Shown: one piece after another, positions 22,874-38,137 of the stretch
Layout of the letters: each line of letters starts with the position of its first letter
How positions within the stretch are numbered: position 1 is the stretch's first letter
Assembly: GCA_019802505.1 (NCBI GenBank)
Contig: JAFMOC010000007.1
Coordinates: 13,216,501 to 13,280,500 of the forward strand
Reading direction: 5' to 3'
Length of the DNA: 64,000 nt
From: Corydoras sp. C115
Lineage: Eukaryota; Chordata; Actinopteri; Siluriformes; Callichthyidae
Notes under the pieces: generated by a model
What the model saw: only the letters and a program-made list of their open reading frames with translations
The model's database searches: none
What the model was told of the DNA's origin: nothing
Position numbers and translations under genes: made by a program

Positions 22874-22911
22874 GAGAGAGAGTAAGAGAGAGAGTGGGAG
22901 AGAGAGAGAGA
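22646..22911. repeat. (GA)n-rich imperfect microsatellite
   Basis: GAGAGA with regular GTGGGAGA and GAAAGA variants, forming a higher-order repeat about 40-100 bp long. Open frames here are low-complexity artefacts. Confidence 0.95.
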
Positions 22912-23228
22912 CCAGGTACAGACTCAGCGCTCATCAGCTGGCCATCGAGACGGGGCGACACCGGCAGACCTGGCTGCCCCGAGAGAAGAGGGTGTGTCAG
23001 CGATGTCCCCTGAACAGAACCGAGACAGAGCTGCACTTCCTCACAGAATGCACCAGATACACCGACATCAGAGAAAAATACTACAACAAACTCACACACA
23101 TCATACCCAACTTCACCTCCCTCACCCCCACCCAAAAACTGCCCCACCTGCTGGGGGAACACAGGGAGAGCTGTGTACTGGCAGCACTGTACACATACAC
23201 CTGCCACCAGGAGAGGGACAGAGAGTGA

Positions 23229-23314
<86 letters not shown>

Positions 23315-23519
23315 CTACTTTTATTTAAATATTTATATATATGTATATATTATACTATTTCACTGTATACTATGTACATTCTTGTAATTTTGTAAATTTG
23401 TTTTTATTGTTTATTGTTTTAATTTTATTTTAATTTTATTCTATTTTTGTAAACCAGCTTTGTGCAATACAAATGTATAATTTGTCATGCAAATAAAGCT
23501 TTTAAATTGAATTGAAATT
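22912..23519 (+). mobile_element. LINE 3' fragment with C-terminal zinc-knuckle
   Basis: An open stretch to the stop at 23226-23228 encodes 'YRLSAHQLAIETGRH', then CQRCPLN with ETELHFLTEC further on, so two cysteines and a His-x4-Cys are spaced as in the C-terminal zinc-knuckle of several non-LTR retrotransposons. After the stop come a (CA)n tract (23229-23312), a 3'UTR, and the tail 'aataaagcttttaaattgaa ttgaa', a usual fish LINE ending. It is 5'-truncated. GA repeats on both sides suggest insertion into a GA microsatellite. Confidence 0.8.
23229..23312. repeat. (CA)n microsatellite
   Basis: About 42 CA units within the LINE 3'UTR. It is the source of several meaningless Cys-Val and Thr-His open frames. 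Confidence 0.95.
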
Positions 23520-25806
23520 GAGAGAAAGAGAGAGAGAGAGAGTAAGAGAGAGAGAGAGAGAGAGAGAACATTTTCAGTAAACATCTAAAGCATGTAATGA
23601 CAACAAGCCACGTAATGACAACAAAATACTGAAGTCCAATGTTTAGTTTATAAAGTAAATGTTATACTCAAAAAAAAACAAAAAAAAAACATAAAAAATA
23701 ATGATAACCCGCTTTTTAAAATAGGTTCTCATGGATGACAGATAACTATGTTTTCTGTCAACCAGCTCCCAATACATTGCAAAATGGGACTGTATTATAA
23801 GAACTAAGGGGAATTCTTCTGGTCATATTTAGAGCTGCTTACTGGCCTATTATTTTCACTGGATAGCATTACTAAATATGGACATTTTAAAAACATGGCT
23901 AATAAATTAGGAAGCTCACTGTATACTACAATTAGATGTGTTGTGCTGTGTTCTGAGAATATAAACTACAAACACTACTAACTTTATTCAATAAAACCTT
24001 CATTTTTCACTAACTGGTTTTATTATTTCCACTTACTGCATATTCTTACTATATACTATACTATATTCTACAAACACAGACAAGATTTATTTGCCTGAAT
24101 ACTTTGAAACACTTACTTTGTTTTATAATAACCAAGACCTGAACAGGTTTATTACAAAGCATGTATTATTTGGTTGGTAGATCATTTGCAACACTGCTGT
24201 GACAGTGACCTGGTGGTGGTGTTTTATTGCATTGCTCTGGTACAAGAAGCACAGACACAGCAGTGGTGCTGCAAGTTTTACATAGCTTAATATCATTGGT
24301 AGATTGAGAACAGTTCATCAACCAAACTATTCAGCATCATGTAGACAGCATCTAAACACTCATACATAAAAGAACATACAAAATAATTAATGAACATCCA
24401 CCTCTATAAATAATGTTGTATGTTTAATGTACAGTATATAAACTATATTTAAATAATATTTTTTAAAAATATGTTATTTATTTACCTAATATACTTTTGT
24501 ATTATTGCATTATACAAAAAAGAATGTTTGCCGTGAAAAGTATGTTAAAGTAAGTTTAACTTAAGTACATTTGTTTCATTTATATATATTATTATCAACC
24601 CATATCAACCCCATAACCACACACAACATATATTATCATTTTCCCACAACACAACCTATTAGAAATATTTATTAGTATATATTAGTCCATATATATTATT
24701 AGTTTATAAGTTTTTAAATGTAAACATTTAGATTTAGACATTTAGCAGACGCTACTGTACATTTAATTGCAGTATTTCATTAGCTATGAAGTTTTTAGTT
24801 AATGCCTAATGCTTCTATTAAAATAAATATATATATATAATAAATAAAACTCACCTTGAAACAAATAAGACTCTACTGCAATCTAGTGGCGAACCCACAG
24901 AGGACGGAGTCTGCTGCTTGGGGGAGTAATGGTCTGAAAATCTATGTTTTTTGGATCAACATTACTAAAGCCAAACTTTTTTTTAATGAACAACTTAATA
25001 GTTGTTATAAACATTTAACATGTAAAAAATGTAGAATTTACAGTTAATTTTTGCTTGCAATCAAGCATTGTCAACAACATGTGTACAAAAATGTTTTTTT
25101 ATTTGATTTTTATATAGATTATGACAAGTAATATGTGTGTATATGTATATGAGTCAAAGGAAGATTTTAGTCCTATGAAAATGCAATTAAGAACTTAATA
25201 CATATGATTCAAATTGCTTTATTATTCATTTATTTTATTAATAATATAACTTATATTAATTTTATATAATTTTTAATACTTTTCCGTTGAAATACAAGTT
25301 AAGTAAAAGACCAAAATGAACACTTTTGCCACAACACATTTTATAATTAATTTACACTTCCACAGAGACCTACATTAAGCTTGTCTCATAATATCATGTA
25401 AACTGAGCATGTTACACTTAGAGCAGATGTACTTAGGAAGTGGGTCAGGACCTGAAACAGACTAAACTAATGTTTTAAACCACATTTAAATGACAGGATA
25501 ATGCAGGGGATTTTTTTTTTACTAGACATAGAAAACTTTTGACAAAAAAAGCTTGCAAAATGATGTATATGGGGTAGAAACCAAATCAGACCTGCATTTA
25601 AGGAGTGACTGATGGGGTAGAGCAGTGATGGATTGGCACCTTGTCCTGGCACCTGGCCCTCAAAACATGCCCTTGATGGGCATGAGGATCCCCCTGCCCT
25701 CCCTCCCCAGTATTAAGATAAAATTAAGTAAATTAAGATGAGAAGATGAGAACATCAGCTGGGGCGGAGTACAGGGCAAAACAACATCTTTCTATTTTAT
25801 TAATTT
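23520..25806. other. Non-coding DNA with a GA tail and old repeat remnants
   Basis: 23520-23568 is the rest of the GA tract. 24170-24345 ('acagtgacctggtggtggtg', 'cacagcagtggtgctgcaag') resembles a common otophysan DNA-transposon repeat also seen near 34230-34325 and 52955-53275. A CTCF-like core lies at 24878-24889. A scrap of L2 tail is near 24725-24765. Nothing else was found. Confidence 0.45.
25796..25801 (-). promoter_or_regulatory. Possible poly(A) signal for nkx1.2-like gene
   Basis: AATAAA on the minus strand about 1.1 kb past the stop codon, beyond three SINE copies. The match is exact but the hexamer is common in AT-rich DNA, so this is weak. Confidence 0.25.
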
Positions 25807-25818
25807 TAAATAACATGC

Positions 25819-26162
25819 GGCGGCACGGTGGCTTAGTGGTTAGCACGTTTGCCTCTCAGCGCTAGGGTTTCCCGGTTCGAATCCCCATCTGGGTGGAGTT
25901 TCCATGTTCTCCCCGTGTCCGCGTGGGTTTCCTCCGGGTTCTCCGGTTTCCTCCCACAATCCAAAAACATGGATCAAGTTAATTGAGTTCTCTAAATTGC
26001 CCATATAGAGTGTGTTTGAGTGTGTGAGTGTGTACCCAGCGATTGATTGGCGCCCTGTCCTGGGTCTATCTGCCCAGCGCCCGAGACGTTCTCCCCTGGA
26101 TGGGCATGGGGAACCCCACCGCGACCCTAGTAGAGGGAGATAATGAATGAATGAATGAATGA
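25819..26162 (+). mobile_element. V-SINE-like element, subfamily B, with TSD
   Basis: Near-complete copy flanked by a 12-bp duplication taaataacatgc at 25807-25818 and 26163-26174. It has a small deletion just before the tail. Confidence 0.95.
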
Positions 26163-26183
26163 TAAATAACATGCTTTCAAGGC

Positions 26184-26393
26184 AGGTGGCAAGGTGGCTA
26201 AGTTGTTAGCATGTTCGCCTCTCGGCACTGGGGATTCCAGGTTCGAATCCCCATCTGGGTGGAGTTTCCATGTCCTCCCTGTGTCTGTGTGGCTTTCCTC
26301 TGGGTTCTCTGACTTCCTCTCACAGTCCAAAACCATGGATTCAAGGATTCCTCAAGCAGAGGATTAAGCAGAAGATAATGAACGAAATAATGG
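26184..26393 (+). mobile_element. V-SINE-like element, internally deleted
   Basis: Head, B box and core are present. The GTGT and unique 3' parts are lost and the 'agataatgaa' end remains. Confidence 0.8.
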
Positions 26394-26507
26394 ACTTGAT
26401 TTCGGTATTGTCTTTTCCTAATTATATCAGAACTAGGGGGGAAATCAGTCAGAATAACATGAGCAGGCCTCTGAAAACAACATATCTTATAGTGTTGTGA
26501 TTTGGTC

Positions 26508-26852
26508 AGGCGGCACGGTGGCTTAGTGGTTAGCACGTTCGCCTCTCAGCGCTAGGGATTCCCGCTTCGAATCCCAATCTGGGTGGTGTTTCCATGTCCT
26601 CCCCGTGTCCGCGTGGGTTTCCTCCTGGTTCTCCGGTTTCCTCCCACAGTCCAAAAACATGGATCAAGGTCAATTGAATTTTCTAAATTGCCCCATATAG
26701 AGTGTGTTTGAGTGAGTGTGCCCAGCGATAGATTGACTCCCTATCCTGGGTGTATCTGCCCAGCGCCCGATACGTTCTCCGCTGGATGGGCATGGGGAAC
26801 CCCACAGCGACCCTAGTAGAGGACAAAGCGAAAGATAATGAATGGATGGATG
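26508..26852 (+). mobile_element. V-SINE-like element, subfamily A, in nkx1.2-like 3'UTR
   Basis: Full-length copy whose tail ends about 34 bp beyond the stop codon of the homeobox gene at 26887. It is antisense to that gene, so the messenger's 3'UTR must carry it. Confidence 0.9.
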
Positions 26853-26886
26853 TGAATGGGTTGATTTGTAGCTTCTCTGTGTAACT

Positions 26887-28318
26887 TTATAAATGAGGCG
26901 CGAATAAAGTCGGTTGCAGGTATCCACTGGAGACGAACGGATGTAGTAAAGCACCTGACGCTGATAACGGTGTGGCACTGTGAGACTGAAAAAGAACCCC
27001 TCCGACGTTAAACGGCGAGAAGGAGTGGAATCCCGGCCCGACAGATGGGCACGTCGCCGCGCTCGGACTCATGCCGGAGCAAGGAGGCTGCAAGATGCTG
27101 TCAACAGCCCCTGGGTTCTGTTTCTTCCATTTTGTCCTGCGGTTCTGAAACCAGATCTTCACTTGCGTCTCGGTTAAGCTGAGCGCCAGTGCCAGGTTTA
27201 GCCGCTCACAGACTGACAGGTAGCGTGTGGAGCGGAACTTGTTCTCCAGCGCCACCAACTGCTCGTACGTGAAGGCAGTTCTTGCGCGTCGGGGACGCGT
27301 GCTCCCGTGTTCCGGCCTAACGCGCCGGCGGCGCCGCGCGGGATCCTCCGTTACTCCGGTGCTGATGCTGCTGCTGCTGCTGCTGCCGCGCTCTGTGTCT
27401 CCGTCCGTTTCATCTGCAGCCTCCACAACCGAGAGAGAAAAGTCCGAGTTCTCACCCGCGGGATCGGAGTCAACACCAGGTGCAGGAGGAAGCCTGCACT
27501 GACGGACATCTGTCCGCGGACCTGTGAACACGCGATCAGAAAGGCCGTGAAGCGGTCACTTCATCCCCTGCACGTGTTACAAACTGATTTCATGCTAATT
27601 AATTATCTGATGAAGATGGAGACGGTTTAAGCTTTCATTAGACCAAAATGCTGCTCCATTATACTTGCTCCATTATACTTTTGAAACATATAGTTCGTAT
27701 GACCGTGGAAGATCCACAACACTGCAGAATTTAAATGCCACATGTTAACGTGACTTGTATAGCGGCAATGCCAAAGGACATTTTAAGTACAGATACCCTT
27801 GTCCTAGCCCTGGCACAGACTTTATTTGCCAGTTTGATTATTTTTGCACAAGGTAGACTGTTCAAATTTTCTTAAATCTAACAGCATGTGCTGAATTAAC
27901 TGTTTTTAATTTTGAAAACACTGACTTCTTCGCTAGGGCAGCAGGGCAACATTTAAATAGGTTTGTTTGACGCCGATAGACAAACAAATATATCACACAT
28001 ATTGGTTACATATAGGCCTAATATTGCCACCTTTACCAAATACATCTTTAATTCAATAGTTAAAAATGTAACATAAGACTTGATGGTTATAAAAATAAAA
28101 AACATAAATACAATAAAAAAAGCTAATAAGCACGTGCAAGTCAAAATACAGTCTTAACCTTATGTTACTGATTGATTTATATGCATTAAATGGTATCAAT
28201 AAACTATAATGTGACTTTTCTAAGAGCTATTTTGAATAATGATTTTAGAAGTCATTATACAACTAGTTAAAGTCATATACATTTAAATACAGAGTCAAGA
28301 GGATGAACTAATGGATAA

Positions 28319-28354
<36 letters not shown>

Positions 28355-29384
28355 AAAAGAAAAATACTGACATAAGAGTTTAGGTCAGTATTGGGTTACT
28401 GATATGAATCGAACGTGAGCAACCAAGCAAGGGTTAAGAAGGGGACTTGGGTGGATTGGGCTATAATCCCCGAAGAATTTATAAATCACACAACGCTTCA
28501 AATGTCATGTAGCGGAAAGAAATCCCCCCTTAAATCCAGCTCCACCAGCTACCCGTGACGTGCTAATAGAGTTTCATATTTGTCGGCAAATCAATAAATG
28601 TCATCTATTTAAAGGGAAGTTTTAATCGAGCGATATTTGGGATCAGACATGGCAGGAGGGGGTTTGAAGTTTGTAGCTACCTGCAAGGTGCTGGAGGGAG
28701 ATATGCAGGATCCAGTAATGGGATATCGATCAAAGAGAGCACAGGCATCCTCAATGGGACGATTTAAACAATTATCTGTCCTCACTGCCCCCATGCCAAT
28801 CACACACTCAACTGCAGCAAACGCTCCATTGCGAACGAAAAAAAAACAGCCTTAGAAATTAGGAAAGGTCATTTAAAGTCAGCTTAACATTTTGTCACTT
28901 AAGGTCATAAATTCATTTAACTCAATAATGTGTTCAGATATACTTTGTATATAGTGTGCGAACTGTTCAATTAAAAACACAGTGCAGGTTAGCGAATACA
29001 CTACATAACTATGCATAGACTAAGCACATAAAAGATCAGGCAATGATAAAACAATATTCATTTATATTATATCTCACATAATACAGTACAGGCCTGATGA
29101 TGCTTGCGGAAATCATACAGGCTTTTTTATTTACCTGAATCCTTTTCGGTACGAAACGAGTTGCTGGAAGTCATTGATTCTTTATTAGCTATAAGTGAAA
29201 GGTTTCTGAAGTTTGTGCTCCGAAAAGTCGGCTGGTTGTCGGCTATGGAAAGTCCGTCTAGTTTTTTTCTGGTAAACTTTTGGGGATCCAGTATGTCCAC
29301 AATGGAGAACGGAATTCTGGAAGCGGTTGTTGTTTCCTTTTGGTGCTCGAACATCTCGAATCGTGCCAGCTGCCAAGAAGCCAT
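26887..29384 (-). CDS. nkx1.2l: NK1-class homeobox protein (Nkx1.2-like), two exons
   Basis: Exon 1 is 29135-29384 and exon 2 is 26887-27521, with donor CAG|GTAAAT and acceptor TTCACAG|GT. The phases fit exactly (G|GT, glycine), giving 294 residues. Residues 26-32 (FSIVDIL), followed by DPQKFTRKK, form an Engrailed-homology-1-like motif expected to bind Groucho/TLE co-repressors. The homeodomain is at about 160-219 and contains RRARTAFTYEQLVALENKFR and KIWFQNRRTKWKKQNPG, with Gln50 and Asn51. That sequence is diagnostic of the NK1 class, and the protein ends YLQPTLFAPHL, like NKX1-2. In vertebrates this factor acts in the nucleus of caudal neural and mesodermal progenitors. The start ATG sits in CCCATGG, a strong context. 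A run of serines (AGC repeats) lies before the homeodomain. Teleosts have two such genes (la and lb), and I cannot say which this is. Confidence 0.95.
27522..29134 (-). other. Intron of nkx1.2-like gene with complex non-repeat patch
   Basis: 1,613-bp intron. It contains a (GAAA)n tract at 28317-28364. At 28500-28860 there is a GC-balanced non-repetitive patch open in two frames on opposite strands, which suggests a conserved element rather than protein. No repeats of the SINE family intrude. Confidence 0.6.
28317..28364. repeat. (GAAA)n microsatellite
   Basis: About ten GAAA units. Confidence 0.9.
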
Positions 29385-29580
29385 GGGACTGGTCTGAGTG
29401 CAAAAGCAAGTCGTAGGCGTCGTGTGCGCTGCTGTAACTCTTGTCCATAAGACTGCAGTTAGAACTGCGCTGCTGCGCCGCTGCGCGACTCGAGCTGCAG
29501 GTGCGCTTTAACTGCGCGCGCTTTTCAGTCCCGTTCAAAGAGCCGCGCGCAACGACGGACCACGTGACGCGCCATGTTCC
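29385..29580 (-). promoter_or_regulatory. CpG-rich promoter and 5'UTR of nkx1.2-like gene
   Basis: Multiple CpG and GCGC groups upstream of the start codon. On the minus strand CTTTGAAC (TCF/LEF-like) is at 29531-29538, and an E-box CACGTG within 'accacgtgac' lies near 29560. Both are sequence matches only. Confidence 0.5.
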
Positions 29581-33659
<4,079 letters not shown>

Positions 33660-33770
33660 TGCAGTGCTAAGAATCCTCTACCACTAAAATGATACCTGCA
33701 CTGGTCCAATGGGGTCTTTCCTCACTAAAAACAAAGTATTATATAATTAATGAATATATATTTAAATAAA

Positions 33771-34014
33771 TTAATTATCTTCCACATAATCCTCCAATAA
33801 CGTCGCATGGGGGTTCCCTATGCCCATCCAGGGTAGAACGTTTTGGGTGCTGGGCAGATGCACCCAGGACAGGGTTCCAATCTATCACTGGGCACACTCA
33901 CTCAGACACACACACAAACACACACTATATGGGGCAATTTAGTGCATTCAACTTACCTTAAATTTATGTTTTTGGACTGTGGGAGGACCCAGAGAAAACC
34001 CATGTGGACACGGT
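33771..34014 (-). mobile_element. V-SINE-like element, head missing
   Basis: Diverged copy covering the 3' part and core ('tttttggactgtgggagg') and ending before the tRNA-like head. Confidence 0.8.
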
Positions 34015-36450
34015 TTTGATAATTTTTTGTATTTGTTTTCAAAATTGTTTTATTGTAAATTATATCTAAGTAATTATAATTTATTTTTGCATGTTTTTCC
34101 CAGACATGCCTAAAACATTTCCACTACTATCTGCAGCTACAGACTTTGGTTCTTTATCAGTGCATGTTTTTAGTTCCTTTACTCTGTCATTTAGAGGTCA
34201 ACAGACCCACAGAACCAACACAGAGAAGATACTATTTTAGTGGTTTATCATTCTTAGAATAGTAGTGACAGTAATATAGTGGTGGTGTGGTAGGGAGTTC
34301 AGCTGGTACAATTGGATCAGACACATTATTTTTTTATACCATATTGGTGAAATATTTTTTTAAAGGAATAGCTATTTTTAGTTGTATGTAGATGGTAAAT
34401 GGACATGATAAGCAGTAAAAGAAGTTCTAGTAAGATTGTAATTATTGTGAAGGTCCTACATAGTAGTGGTCTCTAATGACTGTAATATAATTGCTATTGT
34501 GAACGCTGGATCAGTGAAAATCTGTCTAATCAATAAAGTCTTTATCGCCCATTTCCCTTGTGATTTTTTTCCACATTTCAACTCTAATTGCTCTTTTTCA
34601 TCCAACAAGGTTTTATGCCTTGAGCAAGGTGTGTGTGTGTGTGTGTGTTTGTGTGTGGTTAAACTCCTATACCTCACTTTAGCAACAAGACTGAAAAAAA
34701 ACAGCTCTGCTAATACCATATTAATGTAAGGTATAAAAGGATTGCATACCACGCCGCACTATTTTATTTGTCAAAGTAATATTTTACTGGTAATCCTCGG
34801 CTTATAATTTAAAAAAAGTAATTTATAAATCCAGAGTTTATAGTCTATTCTGTATTTAGACCACATTCTGTGACAGAATATATCTGTATTCTGTCACAGA
34901 ATGTGTTCTAAAAGTAAATAATACTTGGTTTATTAATAGTTAATTTCATATTGTTATTTATTCATATTTACAGATAAAAAGATAATTAATTAAGTAAAGT
35001 AATTAAGTAAAAGTAATTAACATGGATGTATTTTGCAAAAAAAAAAAAAGTAAACAAATTTTGAAACACATTCAAAAATAAATATGACTAAGGTATATTT
35101 ACTACTGTGTTACATTACCTAATATATCACACTGACATTATTATTATCCTCTTCAGATCTTGACCAAATCAAGAACATATACTCAGTATTTAAGGCCATG
35201 CTGTTGTGCATAATAAGTGTAATAACTACAAGTTCCAGGCAACTCCTATGACTTAAATATTTGTTTAAATTTTAAATAAATACCATGAAACCTAAATATT
35301 GCAGCAACTTTTTTTTTGTGTATTATATTTTAAAATGTGTTTATATTTTTAAAATATTACATTGGTCAGTAAAAACATATGATTGTATACACAATTTGTC
35401 ATCTAATGTAAGGTTTATATTTCTAAAGTTTCTTAAATCACCATCTAAAGGTCAGTGATAAATGTGAACCTTGAAGTTGGTTGAAATTTAACAGTAAAAT
35501 TTTTAATTAAAAGAAAAAATACATACATACTGCATCACAGATCAAGGTCTTCACAGAATACAAAAACATGGTTCTAGGTGAATTCCAGCTATGAACACCT
35601 TTGTTTGTATTATCAAATATGATCCTGTGCTGATTTGGTTCTATGAGTGCTAGATTAGAGTCCTGCAACACCAAAAGTCTGTTTAGGATAAGCCCTTTAA
35701 ATGAAGGGATTGATGAATAATTATATTACAACAATTTTAATATTTCCAACTTAGAAATCATGATTTTTATAGCTTTGTAATTAAAATTTTCTAAAATTGA
35801 ATTAAATATTAGCAGTGTATTTTATTTCTTACTATATAATGCTGGATTAGGAGCTTTAGGAGAAATGCAGATGGCAATGTCAGATCATAACCCTGCTCAC
35901 CTTGGTTTTAAAGGCACCAGTCTCAGACAGCATCTCATCATATGTTCTGGCATAAAAAGAATTATGGGCCAATTAAGCTACAGAGAGTGAGATGACCATC
36001 AACAACCTCTGTTCCACCAACCCACTAGAAGATGACCTTTGCGATTTCTCTTGCGAGAGCAGACTTGTGGTGTGCATGTGTGCCAATGGTTTTGTGTTAG
36101 TGTGTGTGTGTGTGCGTTACAGCATCTTAAATGGCCGCTTATGTGTAGTGATGCTTGCCCGACCCAACCTGTCACTCGGGGGCATATGAGGTTGATTGTC
36201 CATTTCCTTTGGGAATGAGTATCATAATGATTCATTATCAGTGAAGGGCAGTAATCACTAAAAGCCAAATTATTTTGGGGTTTTCAGGGTGGAGAATTAC
36301 ATGTAATTATGTTCTCATGAGGTGTAAATATAATCATAACAAACATTTTTCAAAAACTGTTTAGTATATTTGGAAGTGTTTATAAATAAATGATCTTTGT
36401 ATTTTAAAAACCATGGATTCAGCATACACTATATTAACATACAGTACATA
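34015..36450. other. Non-coding DNA with a hairpin and a complex patch
   Basis: 34230-34325 resembles the same DNA-transposon remnant as at 24170. (GT)n tract at 34629-34654. Perfect hairpin at 34862-34905. 35880-36290 is a non-repetitive, GC-balanced patch (with AATTATGGGCC and CAATTAAG) that looks like a conserved regulatory element. No exon is supported. Confidence 0.45.
34862..34905. repeat. 19-bp perfect hairpin
   Basis: 'cacattctgtgacagaata' at 34862-34880 is the exact reverse complement of 34887-34905, separated by six bases. No known element or gene is recognised around it. Confidence 0.9.
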
Positions 36451-36518
36451 TACAGTGGTGTGAAAAAGTGTTTGCCCCCTTCCTCATTTCCTGTTTTTTT
36501 GCATGTTTGTCACACTTA
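36450..36518. mobile_element. Left part of a second DNA transposon (host of the Tc1)
   Basis: 'cagtggtgtgaaaaagtgtt tgccccc' is the terminal sequence of a common fish Tc1-like or MITE family. Its interior continues after the Tc1 at 38138 up to about 38345, including 'gtgtgaaaaagtgattgccc'. The far inverted end is missing. Confidence 0.6.
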
Positions 36519-38137
36519 CAGTTGTGATCAAATTTATTCAACCCCCAATGCTGCGAAGGGTTTTATGGAATTCAGTGCACATTTGTAATTGTGTTCATAA
36601 TGAAATCTTACAAGGACTTGTTAAAGAACTAAATGCAACTAAGATAGCATCAATTGTTTTTGTCATAAAGTATTAAATGGCCTTTTTGTGATTTCTTCAT
36701 TGACACAATTATTCAACCCCTTTACAACTACCACTCATAAGAACAGAGGTTCATTCCAGTGTTTTCAATCAGGTATTGAAAACACCTGTGGATGTCAACG
36801 AGCAGCAATCAAGCATGATAAGCACCAATTAGGCAGATTTAAAAGGACTGTGATACTCAGCTCCTTCTAGACATCTACTGGTGTGTTTACAAGCATGGTG
36901 AAGGCAAGAGAATGGTCCCAGAAGACAAGAGAAGAGGTTATTGCTCTTCACAAGAATGGCAATGGATATAAAAAGATTGCGAAGTTGTTAAATATTCCAA
37001 GAGACACTATCGGAAGTATCATTCGCAAGTTCAAGTTAAAGGGCACAGTGGAAACGTTACCTGGTCGTGGCAGAAAGAAGATCCTGACCGCGACTGCTGT
37101 GCGCTACCTGAAGCGTAATGTGGAGAAAAATCCCCGCGTGACTGCTAAGGAACTGAAAAAAGACCTGTCAGATGTGGGCACTGAAGTTTCAGCTCAGACA
37201 ATAAGGCGCGCACTGCATAACGAAGACCTCCATGCCAGAACTCCCAGGCGCACCCCCTTGCTGACTCCAAAGAACAAGAAAAGTCGACTGCAGTATGCCA
37301 AAAGTCATGTGGACAAGCCACAAAGGTTTTGGGACAGTGTACTGTGGTCAGATGAAACTAAATTAGAACTGTTTTGGGACAATGGACCAGCGCTATGTTT
37401 GGAGGAGGAAGAACCAGGCTTATGAACAAAAGAACACCTTGCCTACTGTGAAGCATGGCGGGGGGTCAATTATGCTTTGGGGCTGTTTTGCTTCTAATGG
37501 TACAGGAAAGCTTCAACGTGTGCAGGGTACCATGAATTCCCTTCAGTACCAGGAGATCTTGGAGGAAAATGTGATGGAGTCAGTCACAAACCTGCGGCTT
37601 GGGAGACGTTGGACCTTCCAACAGGACAATGATCCGAAGCACACATCCAAGTCCACTAGAGCATGGTTGAACATGAAAGGCTGGAACATTCTAGAGTGGC
37701 CATCGCAATCACCAGACTTAAATCCAATTGAGAACCTCTGGTGGGACCTAAAGAAGGCAGTTGCAGTGCGCAAGCCTAAGAATGTGACTGAACTGGAGGC
37801 TTTTGCCCATGAAGAATGGGCTAAGACACCCATAGGTCGCTGCAAGACACTTGTGTCAAGCTATGCTTCACGCTTGAAAGCTGTCATAACTGGAAAAGGA
37901 TGTTGTACTAAGTACTAAAAAATAATGTCACTAGGGGGTTGAATAAAACTGATAATGATGTGAGCACAGTAAAGACATTTGTGGTTATTCCATCATAAAT
38001 ATTATGTTATATTTGTCTAATTTATAAGTGCCTCTTTGATATAATTGTAAATAAGATGACTGAAATGATCCAAATTAATGTCAAACTGGCCAAAACACTT
38101 TATTTCAGTGGGGGTTGAATAAATTTGATCACAACTG
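36519..38137 (+). mobile_element. Nearly complete Tc1/mariner transposon
   Basis: A 1,619-bp element bounded by perfect 28-bp inverted repeats starting CAGTTGTGATCAAATT, with TA on both outer sides (36517-36518 and 38138-38139). Inner copies of the TTCAACCCC motif near 36715 and 37935 resemble the double binding sites of Tc1 elements. The single gene is described separately. One base change is enough to break it, so it is young compared with the other transposons here. Confidence 0.95.
36895..37918 (+). pseudogene. Tc1 transposase with one frameshift
   Basis: The protein starts MVKAREWSQKTREE, followed by paired helix-turn-helix DNA-binding domains and a GRGRKK linker. Catalytic Asp1 is in LWSDETK. 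Asp2 is in QQDNDPKH and the Glu in SPDLNPIENLW, that is DD34E spacing. The frame shifts at a T-run at 37372-37375, just after WSDETKLELF; the second part (from 37382) continues to the normal C-terminus and stop at 37916-37918. A single inserted base explains the break. The copy as read cannot make active enzyme. Confidence 0.95.

Noticed and set aside
22560..23312. Long open frames (up to 240 codons) across 22.5-23.3 kb
   Set aside because: They translate TA, GA and CA microsatellites into Tyr-Ile, Arg-Glu and Cys-Val runs. Only the LINE-derived part at 22912-23228 has protein character.
27227..27630. Plus-strand frames of 91-107 codons across the homeobox exon
   Set aside because: They are antisense to a clear homeodomain. 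The Ala/Leu runs come from the AGC serine repeat.
28609..28855. Possible small gene in the nkx1.2-like intron
   Set aside because: Open frames exist on both strands but have no start context, splice logic or recognisable domain. A regulatory element is more likely.
29185..29538. 117-codon minus-strand frame overlapping nkx1.2-like exon 1
   Set aside because: The overlapping frame from 29384 carries the FSIVDILDPQKFTR motif and joins exon 2 in phase, so this longer frame is not the coding one.
37543..37845. Minus-strand 100-codon frame in the Tc1
   Set aside because: It is a shadow of the transposase frame.
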